A DNA stretch of 7,391 bases from Tannerellaceae bacterium (lineage in GTDB: Bacteria > Bacteroidota > Bacteroidia > Bacteroidales > Tannerellaceae), in NCBI GenBank assembly GCA_020860805.1, contig JAJBTP010000110.1:1-7391 (forward strand). The letters are read 5' to 3'. The notes under the pieces were generated by a model. That model ran no database searches, had not been told where the DNA came from, and worked only from the letters and a program-made list of their open reading frames with translations. Positions within the stretch are counted from its first letter, which is position 1. The number at the start of each line of letters is the position of its first letter. A program made the translations under genes and the position numbers. This document shows positions 1 through 7,300 of this stretch, piece by piece.

Positions 1-5
1 ATTTA

Positions 6-752
6 TTACCGTACGAATCCTTTTTCTTTCATAGTTGCTAAAATGTCATCTTCTTTCCACTCATATTTACCATTGATAAGATTATTTCCGCCGTAAATAA
101 ATTTTTCTACGCCTATTTCCACCAGCTCTATCTGTTTGGTTTCTTCCGGTTCTATCCGGATAGTTGTTCCGGCAGGAATATTCAGACGGTAACCCAAAGA
201 GGCTTTCCGGTCAAATAAAAGTGCTTTATTGGTTTCGGCAAAATTACAATGTGAGCCAATCTGAATACCCCGGCTTCCTGTATTGGTTACTTCCAGTGTA
301 ATGGTTTTTCTTCTTTCATTAATTGTTATAGGCTCTTTTCCTGTTTCAATAGTTCCCGGGATAAAATTCATGCTATTATCAGATTCTATCTTCCGGGAAG
401 ATTTAGCAAGTCCTGAACCGTATAAAGCCAGAGTAGGAGGGAATTGCTGATGGCAGATAGGGTTATGAACAGATACCAGTTTAGTACCATCCGGCAAAGT
501 ACCTTCTACCTGAATTTCTTCAATCATTTCTACCACTCCAGGCATTACGTCTTCTTTACTTAATATTTCAGTTCCGGCTTTTACTAATTCCGCAAGGCTT
601 AACCCGTCACGTATTAATTCGAGTAGCTGGCCTAAAATAAGTGCGATAGCTTCCGGGTAATTTAGTTTTAATCCCCGGGTATATCGTTTCTGTGCTACTG
701 TACAAGCTGTATGTAGCATCAGTTTTTCCATATCTCTTGGTGATAATCGCAT
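6..752 (-). CDS. ureAB: Urease gamma-beta fusion subunit (UreAB)
   Basis: This 248-residue protein joins the two small structural subunits of urease, the cytosolic nickel enzyme that splits urea into ammonia and carbamate. Residues 1-100 are the gamma subunit, with [10 protein letters not shown] at 26-35 and the VHNP motif at 95-98. Residues about 129-225 are the beta subunit, with [21 protein letters not shown] and LNIPAGT. A linker of about 28 residues joins them. The same fusion occurs as UreA of Helicobacter pylori (238 residues), and the C-terminal tail ending near KEKGF resembles that protein. The catalytic alpha subunit UreC should follow to the left, outside the window. The start ATG lies 13 bases after the urtE stop and has no Shine-Dalgarno sequence. 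One oddity is that the conserved beta motif SHxHFFE reads SHCNFAE (Asn170, Ala172). It is the only gene here open from start to stop. Confidence 0.96.
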   Translation of the reverse strand: MRLSPRDMEKLMLHTACTVAQKRYTRGLKLNYPEAIALILGQLLELIRDGLSLAELVKAGTEILSKEDVMPGVVEMIEEIQVEGTLPDGTKLVSVHNPICHQQFPPTLALYGSGLAKSSRKIESDNSMNFIPGTIETGKEPITINERRKTITLEVTNTGSRGIQIGSHCNFAETNKALLFDRKASLGYRLNIPAGTTIRIEPEETKQIELVEIGVEKFIYGGNNLINGKYEWKEDDILATMKEKGFVR

Positions 753-765
753 GTTTGTTGATGTT

Positions 766-1474
766 TTATACTGATAAATAACTTTTTAATTCTTCAAAAT
801 CTATTTCTTCTTTAGTATTTCGTTTGACTACTTTACCCCGGTCCATGATGTAATAATAGTCTGACAAAAGCCGTGCAAAATCCAGTTTTTGTTCAACTAA
901 TAGTACACTCATCCCTTTAGCTACATATTTAAGTAGTACTTCTGCAATTTCAAAAGTAATAGAGGGTTGTATGCCTTCTGTTGGTTCGTCCAGTATTAGT
1001 AAATCCGGTTTTCCTACTAATGTCCGTGCAATAGCGAGTTGCTGTTGCTGTCCGCCACTTAGGTTACCTCCCAGGCGGTGCCGGAAATCTTTCAGAATAG
1101 GAAAGAGAGAATAGATTTCATCTTCGTCAAATGAACGGATTGAATTATTCCGGGCTTCCGTACCAATCAATATATTTTCATAGACTGTTAATTTAGGTAT
1201 GATATCTCTTCCCTGTGGTACATATCCAATTCCTTTTTTTAGCTCTTTTATAAGTAGGGACCTGTTGGATTTCTTTTCCTTTATAGAGGATAGCATCCTT
1301 CGTTTTTACCAATCCCATGATGGTACGGAGCAGGGTGGTTTTTCCTACTCCGTTTCTTCCCATAATGGTAGTCACTTTCCCTTTATATACGTCCATATCT
1401 ACTCCCCATAATATTTGGCTTTCTCCATAGGAGGTCTGTATATTCCGGGTTTCCATAATTATTTTGTTTGGCAT
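766..1474 (-). pseudogene. urtE: Urea ABC transporter ATPase UrtE, frameshifted
   Basis: UrtE is one of the two cytoplasmic ATPases that drive urea import through UrtBC. The frame opens at ATG 1474 (an alternative ATG at 1456 fits the family N-terminus slightly better). It breaks at an A7 tract (plus-strand 1234-1240), after which the family sequence continues in another frame to the TAA at 766-768. With six A's the protein would be 235 residues, normal for UrtE. Restored motifs are: Walker A GRNGVGKT at 39-46, Q-loop Gln87 in GYVPQGR, signature LSGGQ at 138-142, Walker B LLILDEP at 158-164, and VEQ at 193-195, where this family usually has Gln in place of the switch His. DEPTEGIQPSI is characteristic of UrtE. 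All catalytic motifs survive, so the single indel is the only visible lesion. As read, the upstream piece keeps Walker A and the downstream piece has the signature and Walker B. Confidence 0.93.
1234..1240 (-). other. A7 tract, urtE frameshift
   Basis: With A7 the frame reads KRAKKRNWICTTGK and soon stops. With A6 it reads KRAKKGIGYVPQGRD, the UrtE Q-loop region. A one-base insertion is inferred. Confidence 0.9.
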
Positions 1475-2234
1475 GTCTTATGTTTTTTTTTGCTTGCGCC
1501 GAATCGGGTGAACCCAAATAGCAATCAATTACTTCCTGGTTATTTTTCACTTCTTCGAAAGTACCTTCTGTTAATATTTTTCCTCTGACCAGTACGGTTA
1601 CTTTATCCTGTGCAATTTGTTCTACAAAGTGCATATCGTGTTCAATTACTATGACGGAGTTATTTTCAGCCAGTTCGCATAATAGTTCAGCTGTTTTGGC
1701 TGTTTCTGCGTCCGACATACCGGCCGCCGGTTCATCAATTAATAGTAATTCCGGTTCCTGTAATAATACGATAACTATTTCCAACCATTGTTTTTGTCCG
1801 TGTGAAAGTGAACCTGCCAGGGTCGATAATTCGGCTTCAAGACCTACTTTACGGGCTACTTCTTTTATTTTTTCTTCTTGTTTCTCATTTAACTGGAAAA
1901 ACAGGGACGATAGGAATCCTTTTTCTGTGTTTAGTCCTAACATAAGGTTATCAAAAACAGTCAGACCACTAAATACAGAAGGTTTCTGAAATTTACGCCC
2001 GACTCCCATGCGTGCAATTTCAACTTCGGAACGGCCTATGAGTTCTTTGCCATTGAAAACGGCATGTCCTCCGGTCGGCCGGGTTTTACCGCACAGTACA
2101 TCCATTAATGTTGATTTATCAGCTCCGTTTAGCCCTATTACTACACGAAGTTCTTTGTCTCCGATTTCAAATTTGTCTACATTGAGGGCTTTTACACCTC
2201 CAAATGATACATTTAGATTTTGTACTGTCAACAT
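1383..2234 (-). CDS. urtD: Urea ABC transporter ATPase UrtD, altered Walker A and displaced stop
   Basis: UrtD is the second ATPase of the urea importer, partner of UrtE. The frame reads 283 residues, but UrtD homology ends at about residue 241 (EVIDCYLG). After an A9 tract (1483-1491) it runs on into 33 unrelated residues that overlap the start of urtE by 92 bases. With eight A's the gene would stop at a TAA at 1478-1480, three bases before the urtE ATG, giving a normal 251 residues. Visible motifs are: Q-loop Gln83 in KFQKP, signature LSHGQ at 143-147, Walker B LLLIDEP at 163-169 and switch His199 in IEHD. The Walker A loop reads GLNGADKST (34-42): the invariant Gly before Lys40 is Asp39, and the usual Pro35 is Leu. 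LEIVIV at 151-156 also departs from the usual LEIGM. It is probably inactive as an ATPase. Family identity is sure; function is doubtful. Confidence 0.9.
   Translation of the reverse strand: MLTVQNLNVSFGGVKALNVDKFEIGDKELRVVIGLNGADKSTLMDVLCGKTRPTGGHAVFNGKELIGRSEVEIARMGVGRKFQKPSVFSGLTVFDNLMLGLNTEKGFLSSLFFQLNEKQEEKIKEVARKVGLEAELSTLAGSLSHGQKQWLEIVIVLLQEPELLLIDEPAAGMSDAETAKTAELLCELAENNSVIVIEHDMHFVEQIAQDKVTVLVRGKILTEGTFEEVKNNQEVIDCYLGSPDSAQAKKNIRHAKQNNYGNPEYTDLLWRKPNIMGSRYGRI
1483..1491 (-). other. A9 tract, displaced urtD stop
   Basis: With A9 urtD runs on into the urtE region. With A8 it ends AQAKKT at TAA 1478-1480, three bases before the urtE start, matching the tight spacing of the rest of the operon. 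A one-base insertion is inferred. Confidence 0.8.
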
Positions 2235-2439
2235 ATGCGTTCTATTTTAGAAGTAAATATTTTTTTGATTTTAATTTGTTACCTATAGAGTCCAGCAGTC
2301 CTATTATACCTTTATCCAGGTAAAGTACGGTAACGATATAAAGAATACCCAGTATATAAGGCCATGCTTCCGGAATGAGAGAAGTAAAAAGGCTGTAAAG
2401 TATATTTACAATCAAGGCTCCCAGAATGGCTCCTTTCAA

Positions 2440-2442
2440 TTA
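2440..2442 (-). other. In-frame TAA at urtC codon 290
   Basis: The urtC frame reads WVVLGGRG, TAA, LKGAILGALIVN. The family normally has a small residue such as Thr or Ser in this GGRGxL motif. A Ser TCA codon would need a single C-to-A change, a Thr codon two changes. Confidence 0.9.
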
Positions 2443-3042
2443 TCCGCGTCCTCCCAGTACTACCCATATTAACATTTCAATGGAGGCTTTTACATCCATA
2501 CGACCCGGTGTAATAATACCTGTCTGCGGTAGATAAAGCATGCCTCCAATAGCAGCTATCAGTGCACCGATTACAAAAATGGCTGTTTGGTAAGTGACTA
2601 CTTTATAGCCTGCAAATCTTAACCGGGATTCACTATCACGTATACCTACCAGGATTTTACCAAATTTGGATTTTGTAAGTTGTCCGGAGAAATAAAAGAC
2701 TACACATAGTACGCAAACAGTAAAAATGTATAGTCCTGTTTTTATTTCATCTGTATAAAGGTCAAATCCTAATAAGTAGCGAAAGTTGGTTAATCCGTTC
2801 GTACCTCCCAGCATAGTTTCATTCCGGGAAAATAACAGATACATAGCCAGTGCAAGTGCCTGTGTGATGATGGCAAAAAATACGCCTTTGATTCTTCTTC
2901 TGAATATGAAGTAACTGAACAAAAAAGAAAAGATACCGGTAATTAGAAATCCGAATACGAATGTTCCCGGTAATGTTTTAAAAGGAATCCAGAAGAAAGG
3001 TAGAGTTTCTACTTGGTTCCAGGTCATAAAATCAGGAACAAT

Positions 3043-3045
3043 TTA
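3043..3045 (-). other. In-frame TAA at urtC codon 89
   Basis: The urtC frame reads LTNLPTG, TAA, IVPDFMTWN with no shift. The residues on both sides match the family, where PDFM leads into the second half of the periplasmic loop. Confidence 0.9.
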
Positions 3046-3320
3046 TCCTGTCGGCAAATTAGTAAGTGTCATAAACATACCCATAGCATAGGCTCCCAGG
3101 CAGAAGAAAAAGGTATGGCACATAGTCATAATACCTGTGTATCCCCAAATCAGGTCTACTCCGATAGCGGCAATAGCGAAACAAAAATAGCGTCCCCATA
3201 AAGTCATAGTATTCATATCCATCCATCCGAGCAGCTGGGCTACCGGGAAGAGAATGATGAAAACAATTATAAATGTGATGTATAATGATTTATCTTTTTG
3301 CATATTCATATTTTTTAGGT

Positions 3321-4918
3321 TTAATCGTCTCCTATCCGCCCTTTGTCCGGGAAAAGTCCTTTTGGTTTGTATTGCAGGAAGATGATAATCAGAATCAGCA
3401 TGAAGACTTTTCCGTACACAGCTTCAAAACCTGCTTCAAAAAATTTGGATAATATGCCGATACCTAAACCTGATACTACACACCCTATTAACTTTCCTAC
3501 TCCTCCGATTACTACTACAAGGAAGGAATCTACTATATATGTTTGCCCCGTATTGGGTACCACATTTCCGATGAGGGTGATAGCACATCCGGCTACTCCG
3601 GCCAATCCTGAGCCGATTATAAAAGTGACTGCATCTACTTTGTTTGTTGAAATCCCTACACAGGCACTCATCTGCCGGTTTTGTGTGACCGAACGTATTT
3701 TGATACCCAGACGGGTTTTTTGAAATAATAGGTAAATCAAAAGGAATATGACGGCTGAAAGAGCAATAATGAAAAGACGGTTGTAAGGTAAAATCAGGTC
3801 TTCTGTAATCATCCATCCTCCGGCTAATACAGAAGGTGATTTCACTGCTGTCAGGTCCCCAAAAATGTTTCGTGCTATCTGAATCAGGATAAGACTGATA
3901 CCCCAGGTTGCCAGTAAGCTTTCCTGTGGACGTCCGTATAGGTGCCGGATTACTAACCGTTCTAAAACAAGACCTACCAGACCGGTTACAATAAATGCCA
4001 TCGGAAGGGAAAGGAAGAAAGCGATATCTAACCAGGCCGCAGGTAAAAAATGAATAAATAGTTGTTGCATGCAATAAGTGGTATAAGCTCCAATCATAAT
4101 GAACTCACCGTGGCTCATGTTGATAATGCCTGCTAATCCATAGATGATGGAGAGTCCTAAGGCTACCAGAAACAGAATACTTCCTAAACTGAGTCCACTA
4201 AAGATGTTTTGTCCGATGGAAGTGATGCGTTGGTTTGTGTCTATTTTCTCCTGTAGCTTTTCTGCTATTTCCCTATTTCCGGCAGGAATATCTTCTCTTT
4301 GCAGATATTCATCCAGTAAAGCATTGGTTTCACCTGTTTTTTACCGGAGAAATAATCAAGTGCAAAATGCTGGTCGGCTTCATCACCTGTTAATAATTGA
4401 AGTGTACGAAGTACCTGAATGGCCATGTGGGCTGTTTCCGCATCATTTTCTTTTCCAGCCTGTGTTTTAAGAAGGGGGAGCAGTTCTGCGGAACGAGTGG
4501 AAAGTAACTGGCTATAGGCAGTTTTTCTTTTCTCGATATCTTCGTCTGTCAGATGGATAACCGGAAGAATTTTATTAAAGGCGATGCGTTGTGCCCGGGA
4601 TAATTTTACCGGTTGTAATTCATCTTCCTTTATTGTAGCTTCTTCTATACCTACGGGATAGATTCGTTTATATTTTCCTTCTGTTTCACTGAACGCTTTT
4701 CCTTCATATGTATACAGCCGTCCTTCTATAGCTGCTTCAATAACCGGAAAAGTCGCTGGTTCCTGATGGATTATTAATGCTTCTATTGCTTTGTTTCTGG
4801 TTTCTGTGTTCTCACTTAAAAGTGAGATAACTGCACTGTCTGCCGGCATAAGCTCAGCAGACAGGTAGTTACAGTTTACACTAAAAAACAAGATTAAGAG
4901 AGTGAGATATTTTATCAT
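3321..4918 (-). pseudogene. urtB: Urea ABC transporter permease UrtB, frameshifted
   Basis: UrtB is the LivH-like permease of the urea importer, with the extra N-terminal helical-repeat domain typical of the family. ATG 4918 opens a hydrophobic signal-like segment (residues 1-21), followed by an alpha-helical region rich in Leu/Ala/Glu (about 25-240). The frame breaks at an A6 tract (plus-strand 4337-4342, residues 193-194). With seven A's it continues SGKKTGETNALLDEYLQRED and then the membrane domain: FSGLSLGSILFLVALGLSI, GLAGIINMSHGEFIMIGAYT, LLATWGISLILIQ, SVTQNRQMSACVGI and FLVVVIGGVGKL. The restored length is 532 residues, usual for UrtB. As read, translation ends 23 residues after the tract, so only the periplasmic domain would be made. 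The membrane domain could restart at Met 4118 (MSHGEF), but that would omit the first transmembrane helix. No other lesion is visible. Confidence 0.94.
4337..4342 (-). other. A6 tract, urtB frameshift
   Basis: With A6 the frame runs SGKKQVKP and stops after 23 more residues. With A7 it reads SGKKTGETNALLDEYL and joins the open membrane-domain frame. A one-base deletion is inferred. Confidence 0.88.
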
Positions 4919-4974
4919 ATTATTTATTTTGTGAATTCGCTAAAAGGCTCAGGAGTTACTAAACCGTTTGTTTC

Positions 4975-4977
4975 CTA
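4975..4977 (-). other. TAG replacing Trp near the end of urtA
   Basis: UrtA proteins have Trp shortly after the ADGQF motif. Here a TAG sits at that place (TGG to TAG, a G-to-A transition), and the same frame continues ETNGLVTPEPFSEFTK to a TAA only 5 bases before urtB. It removes the last 17 residues. Confidence 0.85.
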
Positions 4978-5933
4978 AATGATCTCAAATTGTCCGTCTG
5001 CTTTGATTTCACCGATAAGAGCCGGTTTTGCCAGATGATGGTTATCCGGATGCATTTTTACAGTTCCTCCCGGTGATTCTGTTTCCATGTCTGCCAGTGC
5101 TTCGATTACTTTTTCGACATCAAATGAACCTGCTTTTTCAACTGCTTTTTTCCATAAGTATAAGCCAGTGTAAGACCAGCAGATTGGATCGTCGGTTACC
5201 CGTGTATTTCCGGCCGGCAGATTATTCGTTTTACAATAATTCTTAAAGTTGTCTACAAAGGTTTGATTGGCAGGAGTATCAACTGACTGGAAATAATTCC
5301 ATGCAGCCAGATGACCTTTCAGATATTCTGTGTCCATAGCACGTAGTTCATCTTCTGCTACCGAGAAAGCCATAATAGGACAGGAGGCGGCACTTAATCC
5401 CTGATTGATAAATTCTTTATAAAAAGGTACATTACTGTCTCCGTTAATAGTACTTAATACACAAGCGTTTCCTGAAGCTGCAAATCGTTTGATTTTAGAA
5501 ATAATAGTCTGGTAGTCCTGGTGGTGGAAGGGGGTATACTCTTCTATTATATTTTCGGAAGGAACTCCTTGTGCAAGCAGGTAATTTTTAAGAATGGTGT
5601 TGGCTGTACGTGAAAATACATAGTCGGTTCCTAACAGGTAGAATTTTTTGTATGAACCTCCTTCTTCACTCATCAGGTATTGTGCGGCAGGGATTAACTG
5701 TTGGTTGGGAGTTGCACCTGTATAAATAATATTGGGGGAACATTCCTGTCCTTCGTATTGTACCGGATAAAAAAGCAGTCCTTTATATTTCTCGAATACA
5801 GGAAGTACGGATTTACGTGAAACAGAAGTCCAGCAGCCGAATACAACACTTACCTTATCTTTGCTTAATAGTTCTTTTGCTTTTTCTGCAAACAGGTCGG
5901 AATCGGAAGCAGGGTCTACTACTTTTGGAACTA

Positions 5934-5941
5934 TTTTTTTT
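5934..5941 (-). other. A8 tract, urtA frameshift
   Basis: With A8 the frame gives EKK and TAG. With A9 it reads [14 protein letters not shown], the standard UrtA sequence. A one-base deletion is inferred at residues 80-82. Confidence 0.9.
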
Positions 5942-6179
5942 CTAAAACTCCACCATTCGCATTGATTTCTTCTATCCCCATTAATAATACATCTCGCAGG
6001 GATACCTCAGAAATTGCCATTGTACCACTTAGGGAGTGGAGAATACCTACCTGTACGGAGGATTCGTCTACAATTGGTTGGTTTCCTGATTTGCTTCCGG
6101 AAGAAGAACAACTTATAAAATGAAATAAAAGTATTACCAGTGTAGCTGTTGAAGCTACCTTTGTCCATATCTTTTTCAT

Positions 6180-6223
6180 AATTTTAAAAATTAGTAGTTA
6201 CTGAAATAAAGTTTGTTAGATGT
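6180..6223 (-). other. Porin-urtA intergenic spacer
   Basis: If the porin ends at its restored stop (6224), only 44 bases separate it from urtA, the longest gap in the operon. The spacer is very A/T-rich, as is usual for Bacteroidota leaders. I see no TAnnTTTG-type -7 box, no convincing hairpin and no Shine-Dalgarno sequence, so read-through from the porin promoter is the simplest view. Confidence 0.6.
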
Positions 6224-6294
6224 TTAAAAAAGACAGAGTTGTAATTGTAACCATATCTGTCCATAGGTTTTATTTTTAATTTCTCCGGTTGCTA

Positions 6295-6299
6295 TTTTT
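6295..6299 (-). other. A5 tract, second porin frameshift
   Basis: With A5 the porin ends KGVEK at TAG 6292-6294. With A6 it continues about 25 residues and ends in the terminal strand GQIWLQLQLCLF. The restored C-terminal Phe, the sorting signal recognised by the outer-membrane insertion machinery, is the support for a one-base deletion here. Confidence 0.75.
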
Positions 6300-6561
6300 C
6301 TACTCCTTTAGTCATAGCTACATATGAGAGACGTATATTTGTTGTGTAACCATTGAAAAAGTAGTTAAGCCCACCTCCGAAAACGGTTGTTGTATTTAAT
6401 TTGTTATATATATCCTGCGATAATCCATTGGTCTGGTTACTTTTGGATTGAATATCCTGTCTTTCATACCGTAGCCAGGGTTGTAGTTTACAACTTTTGA
6501 AATAATAACCTAATTCCAGGAAAGTGATATGTTGTGCCGGAATCATAGTGGTAAATGAATA

Positions 6562-6568
6562 TTTTTTT
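6562..6568 (-). other. A7 tract, first porin frameshift
   Basis: On the coding strand GAA is followed directly into this tract. With A7 the frame reads EKNIHLPL and stops. With A8 it reads EKKYSFTTMIPAQ and rejoins the porin barrel. A one-base deletion is inferred at about residue 275 of the visible protein. Confidence 0.85.
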
Positions 6569-7272
6569 CAGGGTCATTTCCTCCTGTCATATAAGAATAA
6601 GCTGTATTTAAGGTAACTGAGCCGGGTAATCCTAACGGACAGTCTATAAATAGGTCAGCTCCTCCGGCTGTGTAAGTACCTTGTGTGTTAAATCCTCCCG
6701 CCAATGTGCATGTTTTTCCCATTCCCAGGTTTGTACCCGAATAGGTATCTATATCCAGAAAATTATATTCAACGCGTCCGGTTATCCGGACAGGTGCTGA
6801 GGATTCTCCTTCGAAATCTCTTCTGCCAGTGAAAGCTCCCAAGCGGTATCTTAGTTTGTTGGTAATAAATCCTCCACTCAGATTTACTCCAATATCCCTT
6901 CCTAAGTCATTTTGTAAAGGACTGTCTGCCGACATATTATAGGGATACTGGAAATAAGTAAAGTCATTTGCCATAAGTGTGAAAGCTGTTTGTAAACCAT
7001 TCCGGTTATGTGAAACCAGAATTTTACCGGCAGAAACTTTCAGGTAGTCTGCAAATATGTGGTCGTATTGTGCATCCAGAATTTTAATGCTTCCGGCTTT
7101 GTCTCTGCCGTTACCCAGTGGAGAAGTTAACTCTGTTTCAATAAAAATGTAGTCTTTTTGAGTTAAATGGGCTTCTGCCATAATGCGTGTTCTGTACAAA
7201 GTTGCTTCTGTATTCCATTTTCGGGGTGAAGCTATAGCTTCTGAGGTGTTAAATCCCTGTTGTTGTAATCCT

Positions 7273-7300
7273 ACATAGGTATGCATAAGCATACCTATGT
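7273..7300. repeat. Perfect 12-bp inverted repeat inside the porin gene
   Basis: The arms ACATAGGTATGC (7273-7284) and GCATACCTATGT (7289-7300) are perfect reverse complements around a 4-base loop. The repeat falls in the coding sequence just after the predicted signal peptide and encodes part of HIGMLMHTYVG. In mRNA it could fold into a strong stem near the 5' end. There is no T-run after it that would make a terminator. It may be chance, or a fold affecting translation. Confidence 0.9.

Larger units (their letters stand above)
2242..3309 (-). pseudogene. urtC: Urea ABC transporter permease UrtC, two in-frame stops
   Basis: UrtC is one of the two inner-membrane permeases of the urea importer, related to LivM of branched-chain amino acid transporters. 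One frame runs from ATG 3309 to the TAG at 2242-2244 (355 codons, family-typical) but is cut by TAA at codon 89 (3043-3045) and codon 290 (2440-2442). Homology continues unchanged across both stops: IGVDLIWGYTG before the first, RRRIKGVFFAIITQALALAM and VGIRDSESRLRFAGY between them, WVVLGGRG just before the second and LKGAILGALIVN just after it. Multiple hydrophobic segments match the permease fold. The start lies 11 bases after the urtB stop and the end 7 bases before urtD. No compensating frameshift is needed, so these are point nonsense changes. The conserved loop usually reading close to SLGHG is TMCHT here, perhaps further drift. The middle piece, about 200 residues, has no native start of its own. 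Confidence 0.94.
4924..6179 (-). pseudogene. urtA: Urea-binding lipoprotein UrtA, frameshift plus nonsense
   Basis: UrtA is the periplasmic substrate-binding component of the urea importer. ATG 6179 opens a lipoprotein signal (basic MKK, hydrophobic core, lipobox FISC with Cys24), followed by the family start [17 protein letters not shown]. The frame breaks at an A8 tract (plus-strand 5934-5941, after GGVLEKK). With nine A's it continues [84 protein letters not shown] and PDNHHLAKPALIGEIKADGQ, all diagnostic of UrtA rather than amino-acid binding proteins. A second lesion is TAG at 4975-4977 (restored codon 402), where the family has Trp (QFEII-stop-ETNG against QFxxVWxTxG). Reading through gives a TAA at 4924-4926, 5 bases before urtB, and 418 residues, the usual size. 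The residues after Cys24 show no Bacteroidota surface-export signal, so an inner-membrane anchor facing the periplasm is expected. Confidence 0.95.

Noticed and set aside
3436..4074. A 212-codon minus-strand open frame inside urtB
   Set aside because: It overlaps the conserved UrtB membrane domain in another frame. Its product is rich in Arg, Ser, Cys and His with no family pattern, so it is a frame shadow.
1651..4470. Plus-strand open frames, e.g. at 1651-1989, 2008-2250, 3343-3723 and 4144-4470
   Set aside because: They lie antisense to clear urtD and urtB coding sequence, and their products are low-complexity Ser/Pro/Arg-rich strings without recognisable domains.
2440..4977. Stop-codon reassignment (TAG read as Trp, TAA as sense)
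   Set aside because: Three internal stops of two kinds cannot be explained by one reassignment. TAA also serves as the natural terminator of ureAB, urtE and urtB, and frameshifts would remain unexplained.
5028..5246. Plus-strand open frame antisense to urtA
   Set aside because: It is fully covered by conserved UrtA sequence on the other strand and shows no start context or domain.
766..6179. Branched-chain amino acid (Liv) transporter instead of a urea transporter
   Set aside because: UrtA motifs such as FGCWTSVSRKSVLPVF and GDSNVPFYKE, the N-terminal extension of UrtB, and the adjacent urease gene all point to urea.
6180..6223. Terminator or separate promoter between the porin and urtA
   Set aside because: No stable hairpin followed by a T-run and no Bacteroidota-type -7 or -33 boxes could be found in the 44 bases.
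1234..6568. Programmed phase variation at the homopolymers
   Set aside because: Six short A-tracts (A5-A9) spread through different genes, plus nonsense and Walker A substitutions, do not resemble a switch. A switch would normally use one long tract near a promoter or start.
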